Source: Hassallia byssoidea VB512170 (GTDB lineage Bacteria > Cyanobacteriota > Cyanobacteriia > Cyanobacteriales > Nostocaceae). Taken from it: 55,316 bases of DNA. Shown piece after piece: positions 33,067 through 42,563 of the stretch. The stretch's first letter is position 1, and each line of letters opens with the position of its first letter. The notes under the pieces were generated by a model. It had not been told where the DNA came from and made no database searches. It was given only the letters and a program-made list of their open reading frames with translations. The translations under genes were made by a program, and so were the position numbers. The stretch is taken from assembly GCF_000817785.2 (NCBI RefSeq), contig NZ_JTCM02000038.1:1-55316 (forward strand). Reading direction: 5' to 3'.

Positions 33067-33921
33067 TTCTAAATATCGTTCGTCTTGTTGTTTTTCGTGT
33101 TCGACAACAAATACATTTGAATAAAGATTAGCAACAATTTGTTTTCCTTGCTGTGTCAAAGACAAATAACGCAGTCCTTCTTTAATATAAGGATATACGC
33201 CATTCCAGTAAAATTTGGCGTAGTTCTTCCGCAAATCGGCAGGAGTTTTATAACCCAAAACTTTATTTATTCCCGTTTCTTCAAACTCGTAGAATAAAGA
33301 AGTAATTTTCCGCAAGTAACGCGGATCGCTTAATTGTCCAATCAAATCGGCAGCACGCACTAAGCCTGCAAAGTTACTTGTACCTTGATGATCGTCTGCT
33401 GTGGGCACTGGAAACCGAGTCAATTCAATGTTACTCTTAATTACCTCAGAATCTATCAGCGTGTGACCGCCAAAACGCTCATCAATGAATAGTTTTGCTC
33501 GATCAACATGATACGGTGTGAGGCTGGCATCCGAAGCGCCAGGATGAAGACTAATCATTTGCCCATTTTTACCTGTAGCATACAAGTTATCTGTTTCTCG
33601 GTCTTGTCGGCAAACTCCTTTGACATAGCCGATATCGTGGCACACTAAGGAGATGACACAATGCAACCAGTCTTCACTCGAAACCCCACCCTCACGGATA
33701 TGTTTGCCCCGGAGAATTTCCTGTCCCACAAGCGTGACTAAGACAGAATGTTCAACATTGTGATATAGAGCATCGCTATTGGCAATGTTTTCCAAAGCCA
33801 TGTTGCCTGCCCAAGCTATGATGTCCTGGTAGTCAGTTTTTAAGCAGCCGTAAGTACGGCGGTAGCCTTCTCGAATTTGCTTGACAAAAGCATCAATTAA
33901 AATTTCAGTCGCGTTGAACAT
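33025..33921 (-). CDS. HD-domain metal-dependent phosphohydrolase
   Basis: A 298-residue soluble protein. HD-superfamily metal ligands are visible: ALYHNVEHSVLVT (His pair), VISLVCHDIGYVKGVC (the HD pair), then RETDNLYATG and a later helix DHQGTSNFAGLVRAADLIGQ (Asp ligand). Family members hydrolyse phosphomonoesters or cyclic-nucleotide phosphodiesters; the substrate is unknown. The C-terminal ELGVRSEELGVRS is encoded by the 7-bp repeat array and is therefore a non-native extension; the natural end is near YLEE. The start MFNATEILID is the only reasonable Met at the beginning of the domain. Confidence 0.85.
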   Translation of the reverse strand: MFNATEILIDAFVKQIREGYRRTYGCLKTDYQDIIAWAGNMALENIANSDALYHNVEHSVLVTLVGQEILRGKHIREGGVSSEDWLHCVISLVCHDIGYVKGVCRQDRETDNLYATGKNGQMISLHPGASDASLTPYHVDRAKLFIDERFGGHTLIDSEVIKSNIELTRFPVPTADDHQGTSNFAGLVRAADLIGQLSDPRYLRKITSLFYEFEETGINKVLGYKTPADLRKNYAKFYWNGVYPYIKEGLRYLSLTQQGKQIVANLYSNVFVVEHEKQQDERYLEELGVRSEELGVRS

Positions 33922-34486
33922 ACTGTTATTTATTTCTTGTCAAAGTTAAATAATTGGGCAGGCATTTGCTGGAATTGAGTACGCAGATTTGTCCAGTAGC
34001 TATGAATGCGATGGCGCAAAGCGCCCGCACTCTTGCGATCGCATTTATGGGTGGGTGTCCTGTGCTGTGAATGTATCTATCACAGCATAGGCGATCGCCT
34101 TCATGAAGCGCAAAGTTATAGACAGTGCTAAACAACGATCTGATTGACTACAACCAAATGTCAATGCCATTGCATTCACCCGATCAGGTGAAGACATTAT
34201 ACGGACTATGAAAGTAAAAATGAAAGAAGTCCGCTTTTGACGGCTTCTTTCGTGGGAAATTTACGGTGATAAATTTTAATTTCGCGCTTTATTGCTACTC
34301 AAGCCTTACAGATAGGGGTGCTAACTTCTCCACTTTTTCAAATATGACTTTTTTATAGATAGATTTTACGTATTCATACAGCCATAAGCGTAGGTAATGA
34401 GTCATAGTTAATATATAGTAATTAATTTAAAGTTTTTTTAAGCAATTACCATTATTAGCATTTGGGTAAAAAGTGGAGGAATGACT
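33922..34486. other. Intergenic region upstream of the RND operon
   Basis: No gene is seen in this 565-base stretch; the 69-codon minus-strand open frame at 33926-34135 contains repeat-like HIP1 runs and has no support. A clear hairpin lies at 34222-34251 (GAAAGAAG and CTTCTTTC outside CCG/CGG). The promoter of the RND genes should lie in the AT-rich part 34330-34470. Confidence 0.55.
34222..34251. other. Hairpin 230 bases before the RND adaptor gene
   Basis: The 8-bp stem GAAAGAAG/CTTCTTTC is extended by CCG/CGG around a TTTT-containing loop, with one bulged T. There is no T run, so it may be an RNA structure or a repressor-type site rather than a terminator. Confidence 0.4.
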
Positions 34487-35995
34487 ATGGGGGAGGAGCA
34501 TTTATCAGATATTGATGTGCAAGAACTGAGGAAAATCGAGGATGCTGACTTTGAGGAAGAATGGGTTAGTAGGCGATCGCGTCCTTGGCTATTACCGCTA
34601 TTGCTGGGTACTGCTTTGGGAATAGCGATCGCTTTAGGGGGAATGCGTTTATTAGCTAATCGTTCCGCCGGTCAACAAAATCCGGTAGCAACTAAACCTG
34701 CCGCAAATCTTGCCCCCTCAATGACAGTCACCGTCGCTCCGGTTGAAATCACTCGTATTGCCCGTACCCTAACTACTACAGGTACTGTAACAGCGCGTGA
34801 TTTGATTCCGGTATTACCGCAAACAAATGGCTTGCAAATCAAACAAGTCTTAGTAAAAGAAGGAGATTCAGTTAAACAAGGTCAAGTTTTGGCAATTCTG
34901 GATGATTCAGTATTGCAAGACCAAATTCGCCAAGCAAGAGCTGATGTGGAATCAAAGCAGGCAGATGTAGGATCTCAACAGGCGGATCTAGCTTCAAAGC
35001 AAGCGGCTGTAGCCACCAGTCAGGCAAATGTGGCTTCCCGGCAAGCGGTAGTGCAGCAAAGACTTGCTGATGTGGCTCAAACTAAGGCGAGGTTAGATGA
35101 AGCCAGAAAGAATCTCCAAAGCTATCAACAATTAGCAAATGCAGGTGCAATTAGCAAACAAGAACTCTTGACTCGGACAACAACTGTAGCAACAGCTACA
35201 GAAGCCGTGCGTCTCGCCGAAGCCAATGTTAGAAGCGCCGAACAGGATGTCTTGAGTGCTCAAGCTGCTGTCAAGAGTGCCCAAGCAAATGTCAACATCG
35301 CCAGCGCGAATATCAACAGCGCCCAAGCTGCTGTCAAGAGTAGTAATGCGAAAGTCCAACAAGTCAGAACTCAGCAGGGACAAACTGTGGTGCGTGCGCC
35401 AGTTTCTGGACTTATAGCCGAGAAACTAGTTAGAGTTGGAGATGTGACGGGAGTACCCCCGCAAACTCAGGTAGGAACTGTAGTTGGTGGTACGCAAAAG
35501 CTATTTTCCATTATTAGTGACGGCAGTCTAGAACTTCAAGCGCTGGTTCCCGAAACTCAATTATCACAGGTGAAAATTAGCGCACCCGCGCAAATTACCT
35601 CGGATCTCGATAACCGCGTGCGTTTGCAAGGACGAGTTAGAGAGATACAACCGGTGATCAATCAGCAAAGACGCGAAGCAACCGTAAAAATTGACTTACC
35701 GCAGACAAATTTACTTAAACCCGGAATGTTTGCGCGTGCGGTGATTACCATCAATACAACGGTAGGGATGGCAGCACCAGAAAAAGCCGTATTACCCCAA
35801 CCGGATGGTACTACCAGTGTATTCATCCTATCGGGTGAAGACACAGTACGTGCTGTGAAAGTAGAAAGAGGAGAAAGTCTTATTGGTGGCAGAGTGGAAA
35901 TTAAAAAAGGAGTGAAAGTAGGCGATCGCGTAATTGTAGATGGCGCAGGATACATCAAAGATGGCGATAAAGTGCGCGTAGTCAACAGACAGTAG
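34487..35995 (+). CDS. RND efflux periplasmic adaptor (membrane fusion protein)
   Basis: A 502-residue HlyD/MFP-family adaptor. It has an acidic cytoplasmic start, one membrane anchor (~33-52, WLLPLLLGTALGIAIALGGM), a beta-barrel/lipoyl half-motif (GLQIKQVLVKEGDSVKQGQV), a very long Ala/Gln/Ser coiled coil (~150-300, QADVGSQQADLASKQAAVAT style heptads), the second lipoyl half (VVRAPVSGLIAEKLVRVGDV) and beta-barrel/membrane-proximal domains (LKPGMFARAVITI, VGDRVIVDGAGYIKDGDKVR). The start was placed at the second ATG, since GGAGG ends 7 bases before it while the first ATG abuts the Shine-Dalgarno. It links the RND pump encoded next to an outer-membrane channel not present here. Confidence 0.92.
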   Translation: MGEEHLSDIDVQELRKIEDADFEEEWVSRRSRPWLLPLLLGTALGIAIALGGMRLLANRSAGQQNPVATKPAANLAPSMTVTVAPVEITRIARTLTTTGTVTARDLIPVLPQTNGLQIKQVLVKEGDSVKQGQVLAILDDSVLQDQIRQARADVESKQADVGSQQADLASKQAAVATSQANVASRQAVVQQRLADVAQTKARLDEARKNLQSYQQLANAGAISKQELLTRTTTVATATEAVRLAEANVRSAEQDVLSAQAAVKSAQANVNIASANINSAQAAVKSSNAKVQQVRTQQGQTVVRAPVSGLIAEKLVRVGDVTGVPPQTQVGTVVGGTQKLFSIISDGSLELQALVPETQLSQVKISAPAQITSDLDNRVRLQGRVREIQPVINQQRREATVKIDLPQTNLLKPGMFARAVITINTTVGMAAPEKAVLPQPDGTTSVFILSGEDTVRAVKVERGESLIGGRVEIKKGVKVGDRVIVDGAGYIKDGDKVRVVNRQ

Positions 35996-36002
35996 GAGCG
36001 TG

Positions 36003-36178
36003 GATAGTGGGGAAAAGGGACGCTTGGACTAGGGATTAGGGACGCTTGGACTAGGGACGCTTGGACTAGGGACTAGGAAAAGAACTATTACCAATGCCCA
36101 ATGCCCATTGCCCATTGCCCAATTACCAATTACCAATTACCAATTACCAATTACCAATTATCAATTACCAAAATTTAT
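36003..36178. repeat. Repeat arrays between adaptor and pump genes
   Basis: A GGGACGCTTGGACTAG-type repeat (36018-36075) is followed by CCCAATG/CCCATTG 7-mers and CAATTAC 7-mers (36090-36170). They occupy the whole junction between two genes that must be co-expressed, so they are probably transcribed. Confidence 0.9.
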
Positions 36179-39100
36179 ATGTCTTTCAATATCTCGTCTT
36201 GGGCAATTAAAAAACCTGTCCCGACGATAGTTATATTTTTAGTATTGACAATAATCGGTTGGTTCTCCTTCATTTCTTTGGGAATTGATACTAACCCAAA
36301 TATTGATGTGCCAACAGTTTCGGTTAATGTTACCCAACCAGGTGCGGGTCCTGCGGAACTTGAATCTCAAGTGACGAAAAAAATTGAAGATGCTGTTGCT
36401 GGGTTAGGAAACATCGATGAATTGCGTTCCACCGTTACTGATGGTTCATCAAGGACGATAATAACTTTTATTTTGGGTACAAATAGCGATCGCGCTACCA
36501 ACGATGTCCGCAACGCTATTTCCCAAATTCGCCAAGATTTACCCCAAGATATCAACGATCCGATAGTCGAACGTGTAGATTTTGCCGGCGGTCCCATCGT
36601 CACCTACGCTGTTACATCCAGCAAGCAAACTGTAGAAGAATTAAGTAACCTCGTAGACCAAACTATCAGCCGCGCTTTGTTATCAGTCAAGGGAGTGGGA
36701 CAAGTTAAGCGTATAGGTGGAGTTGACCGAGAAATTCGGATTAACCTTAACCCAAATCGTTTACAATCCCTAGGCATCACCGCTACTCAGGTAAACGACC
36801 AAGTACGCGCTTTTAACATCAACTTACCTGGTGGACGCAGCGAAGTTGGCGGTAGCGAACAAAGTATCCGCACCCTAGGTAGTGCCAAAAGCGTCAATGA
36901 CCTGAAAAATTACGAAATTGTCTTGCCTAATGGTGGTTCCGTGCCCTTATCTAGTTTGGGGACGGTAGAAGATAAATTTGGTGACATTCGCCAATCTGCA
37001 CGGTTGAATAACAAACCTGTGGTAGCCTTCCAAGTATTGCGGAGTACGGGTAGCGTCACGGTGACAGTAGAAGAAGGAGTAAAAGCAGCGTTAGAAGAAC
37101 TGCAAAAAACCCTGACCCAAGACGTGAAGCTGGACTTAATTTATACCAGAGCCACCCCCGTGCGTGCCTCGTATGAAAGCACAATTGATGAATTAATTCA
37201 AGCCTCATTGCTGGCGGTAATAGTAATTCTCGTATTTTTGAAAGACTGGCGAGCAACATTAATTACAGCAGTAGCTTTGCCTTTGTCGATTATTCCTACC
37301 TTTTTTGTGCAGCAAGCGTTAGGTTACACCCTCAACAACATGACTTTGTTGGGATTAGCGCTAGCGGTGGGTAACTTGGTCGATGATGCCGTTGTGGAAA
37401 TTGAGAACATGGAACGGCACATGGCAATGGGCAAAACAGCTTGGGAAGCTTCTTTTGACTCTTCTGATGAAGTGGGACTAGCAGTGATTGCGAGTTCTGC
37501 GACTATTATTGCCGTGTTTTTGCCCGTTGCTTTTATGGGTGGTATTCCGGGGCAGTTTTTCCAACCTTTTGGTGTCACCGTTGCCGTTTCCACAATTTTC
37601 TCAACTTTTGTGGCACGGATGGTTACACCGATGATGGGTGCGTATTTGCTCAAGGATAAGAAACACGACGAAGGTGCAAAACAGCACAAGCGCAAAAAAG
37701 GAATCAGATTTTTTGGGATAAATTTTCCGTTTCTAGGTCGCAAAAAGAATCAAGAAGAAGAAATTCCTTTCTCACTTCCCCCCTACCCCTCGGAGTTAAA
37801 AGCTGAAAGCGTTTCTTCTCCTTCTTCTCGCCGGCGACGCTTTCAACCTTATAAATCACTGTTGAAGTGGGCATTACGCCATAGATTGACAACATTGGGT
37901 ATTGCGATGGCTTTCTTCATTGCCAGTTTGATGCTGATTCCCGGTATCCCCAAAGGTTTTGTGGATGACGGAGACTTGGGTATTTCCGTTGTTTCGATAG
38001 AATTACCCCCAGGTTCTACCTTGCTAGATATCAACAAAGTAGCGACGCAAGGAACTAACCTCATCCGGCAAAATCCAGCAGTTGAAAGCGTGCTAGCCAC
38101 AGAAGAAATAAATTTAGCTACCCTCACCGTCAAGCTCAAACCTAGAGAAGAACGAAAAGTTACTCAAAAAGAGTTTGAGGTGCAAATACGTCCTATATTC
38201 CAGCAAATACCGGGAGCGAGAATTAGTTTCCAAAGTCAAGGACCTGGTGACAGTGGCAAAGAATTATCTATAGTTCTCAGAAGTGAAAATCCAGACGCTT
38301 TGCTTAAAGCTGCTAACGCATTAGAAAAGCAGATGCGAACCGTACCGGGATTAGTAGAAGTGTCCTCAACTGCAAGTCTGGTAAAACCAGAGATTTTGGT
38401 AATACCCGATCCGCAGCGGGCAGCAGATTTAGGCGTAACCGTGCAAGCAATTGCCCGGACTGCATCCCTGGCAACTATCGGCGATATCGAGGCAAATTTG
38501 GCAAAATACAATCTTCTTGATCGCCAAATTCCAATTCGCGTCCAAATCGATCCGAAAGCGCGAACAGACATCAACACTATCAAAAATCTGCAAGTCCCGA
38601 CTCAAAATAACACCTTGGTTCCCCTCGTTGCTGTGGCAGATATCCGCTTTGGTAGCGGTCCTGCAACCGTCAACCGCTTCGATCGCTCTCGTCAAGTCGC
38701 TGTGGAAGCAAACTTGCAAGGTATCTCTTTAGGAGAAGCAGTAAATGCAGTTGACAAGTTACCTGCATTCACCAACTTGCCACCAGGAGTCAGTCAGCAA
38801 CCTTCTGGAAGTGCGAAAATTATGGCAGAAATCTTCACTCGCTTTGGTACTGCACTGGGGCTGGCATTAATGAGTATCTATGCGATTCTGGTTTTGCTGT
38901 ATAATAACTTCCTCTATCCGATAGCGATTATGATGGCGTTGCCCTTTTGTTTAGGTGGGGCACTCGTAGCCTTGATGGTTGCTCAAAAACCCTTGGGAAT
39001 TTACGCGCTGATTGGTATCGTTTTGTTGATGGGAGTTGTTACCAAAAACTCGATTCTCTTGGTTGACTATGCAATTATGAACCTCCAAGAAGGCAAAAAA

Positions 39101-39457
39101 CAACGTGAGGCGCTCCTAGAAGCCGGATTGTCCCGATTGCGCCCAATTATGATGACTTCTTTGGCAACTATTGCCGGTATCATTCCTCTAGCTTTGGGAA
39201 TTGGTGCTGGTGCTGAAGTTCGTCAACCGATGGGAGTTGCGATTTTGGGCGGTTTCACAACTTCCACTTTGCTGACTTTGGTGGTTGTGCCGGTGATATT
39301 TACTTATATCGACTCTTTCCAAAGGTGGATTGTGGATACGGCAAAATATGGTATAGGCAAGAAGAAACGGCGCCCCAAGAAGGTTGCTGTTGAAAAAGTC
39401 ATGAGTTTGCCTCCTGGTAGGGAAGAACCGCCCTCTGAATACTCAATTCACAAATAA
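36179..39457 (+). CDS. RND-family multidrug efflux pump (AcrB/HAE1 type)
   Basis: A 1092-residue inner-membrane proton antiporter that expels drugs or lipophilic compounds. It shows the RND pattern: N-terminal helix (IVIFLVLTIIGWFSFISLGI), two large periplasmic loops, and two sets of six helices. TM4 carries GLALAVGNLVDDAVVEIENM with the paired Asp of the proton relay; the second half has MGVVTKNSILLVDYA with the conserved Lys. A cytoplasmic insertion of ~70 basic/acidic residues between the halves (KKHDEGAKQHKRKKGIRF to SSPSSRRRRFQPYK) is longer than usual and low in complexity. The frame opens 26 codons upstream within the repeats, but MSFNISSWAIKKPV is the family start. It follows its adaptor directly. 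Confidence 0.93.
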   Translation: MSFNISSWAIKKPVPTIVIFLVLTIIGWFSFISLGIDTNPNIDVPTVSVNVTQPGAGPAELESQVTKKIEDAVAGLGNIDELRSTVTDGSSRTIITFILGTNSDRATNDVRNAISQIRQDLPQDINDPIVERVDFAGGPIVTYAVTSSKQTVEELSNLVDQTISRALLSVKGVGQVKRIGGVDREIRINLNPNRLQSLGITATQVNDQVRAFNINLPGGRSEVGGSEQSIRTLGSAKSVNDLKNYEIVLPNGGSVPLSSLGTVEDKFGDIRQSARLNNKPVVAFQVLRSTGSVTVTVEEGVKAALEELQKTLTQDVKLDLIYTRATPVRASYESTIDELIQASLLAVIVILVFLKDWRATLITAVALPLSIIPTFFVQQALGYTLNNMTLLGLALAVGNLVDDAVVEIENMERHMAMGKTAWEASFDSSDEVGLAVIASSATIIAVFLPVAFMGGIPGQFFQPFGVTVAVSTIFSTFVARMVTPMMGAYLLKDKKHDEGAKQHKRKKGIRFFGINFPFLGRKKNQEEEIPFSLPPYPSELKAESVSSPSSRRRRFQPYKSLLKWALRHRLTTLGIAMAFFIASLMLIPGIPKGFVDDGDLGISVVSIELPPGSTLLDINKVATQGTNLIRQNPAVESVLATEEINLATLTVKLKPREERKVTQKEFEVQIRPIFQQIPGARISFQSQGPGDSGKELSIVLRSENPDALLKAANALEKQMRTVPGLVEVSSTASLVKPEILVIPDPQRAADLGVTVQAIARTASLATIGDIEANLAKYNLLDRQIPIRVQIDPKARTDINTIKNLQVPTQNNTLVPLVAVADIRFGSGPATVNRFDRSRQVAVEANLQGISLGEAVNAVDKLPAFTNLPPGVSQQPSGSAKIMAEIFTRFGTALGLALMSIYAILVLLYNNFLYPIAIMMALPFCLGGALVALMVAQKPLGIYALIGIVLLMGVVTKNSILLVDYAIMNLQEGKKQREALLEAGLSRLRPIMMTSLATIAGIIPLALGIGAGAEVRQPMGVAILGGFTTSTLLTLVVVPVIFTYIDSFQRWIVDTAKYGIGKKKRRPKKVAVEKVMSLPPGREEPPSEYSIHK

Positions 39458-39493
39458 TATCATGTCCGCTCATGTAACAAAGTTGAGAACTTC

Positions 39494-39634
39494 GTAGTGA
39501 GGACTTTAGTCCTCATCTTTATAAGATAAGGACTAAAGTCCTTACTACTAAAATAAAGGACTAAAGTCCTTACTACTGAAATAAAGGACTAAAGTCCTTA
39601 CTACTGAAATAAAGGACTAAAGTCCTTACTACTA
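39494..39634. repeat. Cluster of palindromic elements, 28-bp tandem
   Basis: A GTAGTGAGGACTTTAGTCCTCA unit is followed by four tandem copies of a 28-bp unit around AAGGACTAAAGTCCTT, itself palindromic and ending in ACTACT. Same family as 6219-6273 and 17561-17618. The tandem form, with 28 = 4 x 7, suggests slippage. Confidence 0.9.
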
Positions 39635-39690
39635 GAGCATGATATAATGTGGTATAATGCCTTTTAGTCTTAAATAAGGCTAAAAGATTT

Positions 39691-39762
39691 GCGGGTGTAA
39701 TTCAGTGGTAGAATCTCACCCTCCCAAGGTGAACGTCGTGGGTTCGAGTCCCATCGCCCGCT
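39691..39762 (+). tRNA. tRNA-Gly (anticodon CCC)
   Basis: A complete cloverleaf of 72 bases can be folded: acceptor GCGGGTG/CGCCCGC with discriminator T, a D arm containing TTCAGTGGTAGAA, anticodon stem TCACC/GGTGA with loop CTCCCAA giving anticodon CCC (reads GGG), and T arm GTGGG-TTCGAGT-CCCAT. The 3' CCA is not encoded, so it must be added. No intron is present. It lies between the repeat cluster and the TrmJ-like gene. Confidence 0.97.
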
Positions 39763-40006
39763 TAAAGATAAGTCTCAAGCAAAGAGAATTTCAATATCAT
39801 TGTGGGTTTGTTCGACAATTTGATGCGCGATCGCTTTCCCTCGCGTGCCGCTCTTATCGCTAAGAGCGAAGATTCTGTTTGTTCTGCTGAATCTTTGAGA
39901 CTTCCGGTTTTTAGTGTTCCCAAGAGCGCAGAATGTCTCAACTTTGCGTAGGCTTTCACCTGTGCTGCGTACAATAACTATCAAGACACTATGCAGGCAG
40001 AAGGCG

Positions 40007-40756
40007 ATGCAAGAAATCAAATTGGACTGGTTAAAAATTGTGTTGGTAGAACCAGCAGGTCCAATGAATGTGGGGTCTGTAGCACGGGTGATGAAAAATT
40101 TCGGGCTACATCATCTAGTATTAGTCAATCCTCAATGTGACTTTTTGGGGATGGAAGCAAAAAAAATGGCAGTTCATGCCGACGATGTTTTAGAATCTGC
40201 GGTATCGGTGGCAACTTTGCCAGAAGCATTGCAAGGATGTTTTCGAGCGATCGCTACAACTGCGAGAGTGCGTGATTGGGAAACGCCTTTAGAAAATCCC
40301 CGCGATGCATTACCCTGGTTATTAGAAGAAAAAGAAAAATCAGCAGCGTTGATTTTCGGTCCAGAAGACCGGGGCTTAAGTAATGAAGAATTAAACTACG
40401 CTCAGAGATTTATTCGCATTCCCACCGATTCTATTTATCCATCGCTGAATCTGGCAATGGCTGTGGGAATATGCTGTTATGAACTGGCAGAAAATGTCAA
40501 AGAAAGTGATAATCAAAGCTCAAGCAAAATTGAACTCGCACCTTTTGAGGTTGTGGAAACATATTACCAACAATTAGAATCGCTGTTGTTGCAAATTGGT
40601 TACATTTATCCACATACGGCAGCTAGTCGGATGGAAAAATTTCGGCAACTTTATAATCGCGCTGGATTGCAAACTAAGGAAGTAGCTATGTTGCGGGGAA
40701 TTTTGCGGCAGGTAGAATGGGCTATGGGGGGAAAGAGCGATCATCAAAACTTGTAA
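40007..40756 (+). CDS. TrmH-family (TrmJ-like) tRNA ribose 2'-O-methyltransferase
   Basis: A 249-residue SPOUT-class methyltransferase. The three knot motifs are visible: GPMNVGSVARVMKNFGL (motif 1, N near residue 20), LIFGPEDRGLSNEELNYA (motif 2) and SLNLAMAVGICCYELA (motif 3). The C-terminal ~80 residues (HTAASRMEKFRQLYNRAGLQ) match the TrmJ extension. By family it methylates C/U32 in some tRNAs using SAM. The ATG at 40007 follows AGAAGG and starts MQEIKLDWLKIVLVEP; the longer frame includes non-conserved sequence. It is close to tRNA-Gly, though the tRNA's own transcript likely ends before it. Confidence 0.88.
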   Translation: MQEIKLDWLKIVLVEPAGPMNVGSVARVMKNFGLHHLVLVNPQCDFLGMEAKKMAVHADDVLESAVSVATLPEALQGCFRAIATTARVRDWETPLENPRDALPWLLEEKEKSAALIFGPEDRGLSNEELNYAQRFIRIPTDSIYPSLNLAMAVGICCYELAENVKESDNQSSSKIELAPFEVVETYYQQLESLLLQIGYIYPHTAASRMEKFRQLYNRAGLQTKEVAMLRGILRQVEWAMGGKSDHQNL

Positions 40757-40905
40757 GTCATCGTTTACTATATACGGATCATCTCCCCAAAATCATGAAT
40801 ATAACTTAAACTAAACACAAAAATGCTACTTAGTATTAAAGTGTTGCAATAAGCTTTGGATCGGGATGCAATAAACTTTTAAAGAGTGGGTCATAAGGAG
40901 TAGCA

Positions 40906-42438
40906 GTGTCAGAATCAAATGACAAACTAATCGCTTTCTCAAGGCGTCAACCCAGCAACCGACGCCAAAATAAGCGGAAAGTGCAACCAGTAGGACAAAA
41001 TAAACAGAAAAAGAGCCAACCGCAATCGCGTCCCCAAAAAATCAGCACTACACTTACTCCTCCAGGTGCGCCGAAGACACGACCGGGGTTAGTTATGCCG
41101 TCTGCTGTCAAGAAAAGAATACCACCCCTTAAACCCACCGATGCAAACTTAAAGCCGATGCGAAAGCAGGTAGTATCAAAAACAGTTAGGCGATCGCGCA
41201 AAACTAAATTAAAGCCAATGGCAAGATCGTTGTTATATGCAATGCGCTTGTTAATTGTCGGAGTTGGTATTGGTGCGATCGTTGGTACAATGCTATCAGT
41301 GTTAGATCCTGCTACTCGGATTAACTCGACTTCATCGGCATCGAATACTGAAAATGTTGGGCAAAGTCAACCACAACCTACCCAAAATTCTCAAGCTGCT
41401 GGTGGGGGTTTATATTTATCTCAGGAAATCACCTCCTTAAAAAATGCTGTGCAAAATTTGGCACTGGCAAGTCCAAATTTGACCCCAGGAGTTTTCTTGG
41501 TAGATTTGAATAATGGTGCTTATGTAGATGTAAACGCCGGTGCAAGTTTCCCCGCTGCTAGCACAATTAAAGTGCCGATTTTGGTGGCATTTTTCCAAGA
41601 TGTAGATGCAGGCAAAATTCGCTTAGATGAAACTCTAACCATGCAACAGGATATGGTTGCAGGTGGTTCGGGAAATATGCAATATAAACCTGTGGGAACT
41701 CAGTTCACGGCGCTGGAAGTTGCCACGAAAATGATTACAATCAGCGATAACACCGCTACAAATATGCTGATTGCCAAATTAGGCGGTATTGAAGCGTTAA
41801 ATCAACGTTTTCGCAGTTGGGGTTTGACAACCACCGTTATTCGTAACAAACTTCCAGATTTAGAAGGTACAAACACTACCAGTCCCAAAGAATTGGGGAA
41901 TTTACTTATGATGGTGAATCAAAGTAATTTAGTGAGTTTGCAATCGCGCGATCGCTTGCTCGATATCATGCGCCGTACAGAGAAAGATACATTATTACCC
42001 TCTGGTTTGGGAGTCGGCGCAACAATTGCTCACAAAACCGGCGATATTGGTACAATGTTAGCCGATGCTGGTTTAGTTGATATGCCCACCGGCAAGCGCT
42101 ACATCGCCGCTGTCATGATACAACGTCCGAATAACGATGCTCGCGCTGAAAAACTCATCAGTGCAATTTCTGGTATTGCTTACCAACAATTCAGCCAAAA
42201 TGCGATTACACCCAACCCTATAGGAAACACTCCACCCGCAAGCGGTTATCAATCCCCAGTCATCGCACCTCAAACCAACCCCACACTCAACACTCCACCC
42301 GTAAGCGGTTATCAACCCCCACTCATGCCACCTTTACCCAACAATACAGGAAGTTATCCACCCCCATACATAAATCCTTCACCCAACAGCAGCTACCAAT
42401 ACCCTGCAACCAACCCTCAATATTACCCTCAAAGATAG
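40906..42438 (+). CDS. Membrane-anchored class A beta-lactamase-like serine hydrolase
   Basis: A 510-residue protein with a GTG start supported by AAGGAG 5 bases upstream. It has a basic disordered cytoplasmic tail of ~105 residues (NRRQNKRKVQPVGQNKQKKS), one TM (~110-130, LLYAMRLLIVGVGIGAIVGT), then a penicillin-recognising domain with SxxK in PAASTIKVPILVAF, SDN in ISDNTATNM and KTG in IAHKTGDIG. The C-terminus (~445-510) is rich in Pro, Asn, Tyr and Gly with repeated TPPxSGYQxP motifs. It may hydrolyse beta-lactams or bind peptidoglycan; the Glu of the omega loop was not confidently placed, so D-Ala activity is possible. The Pro-rich tail suggests cell-wall association. Confidence 0.85.
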   Translation: MSESNDKLIAFSRRQPSNRRQNKRKVQPVGQNKQKKSQPQSRPQKISTTLTPPGAPKTRPGLVMPSAVKKRIPPLKPTDANLKPMRKQVVSKTVRRSRKTKLKPMARSLLYAMRLLIVGVGIGAIVGTMLSVLDPATRINSTSSASNTENVGQSQPQPTQNSQAAGGGLYLSQEITSLKNAVQNLALASPNLTPGVFLVDLNNGAYVDVNAGASFPAASTIKVPILVAFFQDVDAGKIRLDETLTMQQDMVAGGSGNMQYKPVGTQFTALEVATKMITISDNTATNMLIAKLGGIEALNQRFRSWGLTTTVIRNKLPDLEGTNTTSPKELGNLLMMVNQSNLVSLQSRDRLLDIMRRTEKDTLLPSGLGVGATIAHKTGDIGTMLADAGLVDMPTGKRYIAAVMIQRPNNDARAEKLISAISGIAYQQFSQNAITPNPIGNTPPASGYQSPVIAPQTNPTLNTPPVSGYQPPLMPPLPNNTGSYPPPYINPSPNSSYQYPATNPQYYPQR

Positions 42439-42459
42439 GGGAAAGGGGAAAGGGGAAAA
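42437..42459. repeat. Short GGGGAAA heptamer array
   Basis: Three GGGGAAA 7-mers begin right after the stop codon of the beta-lactamase-like gene. A single GTAGTAAGCACTTTAGTACTC palindrome follows at 42531. Confidence 0.75.
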
Positions 42460-42563
42460 AGCTATATAAATGCGATCGCGCATTCATGAATGAGTGCAAG
42501 AGGTGTAATTATTATGTAAATTTTTATTTCGTAGTAAGCACTTTAGTACTCAAAACATGCATA

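Noticed and set aside
33926-34135. 69-codon minus-strand frame next to the HD gene
   Set aside because: It contains HIP1-rich repeat-like sequence and has no RBS or recognisable domain.
39494-39634. Possible CRISPR array
   Set aside because: The 28-bp units are themselves palindromic and abut directly without unique spacers; no cas gene is nearby.
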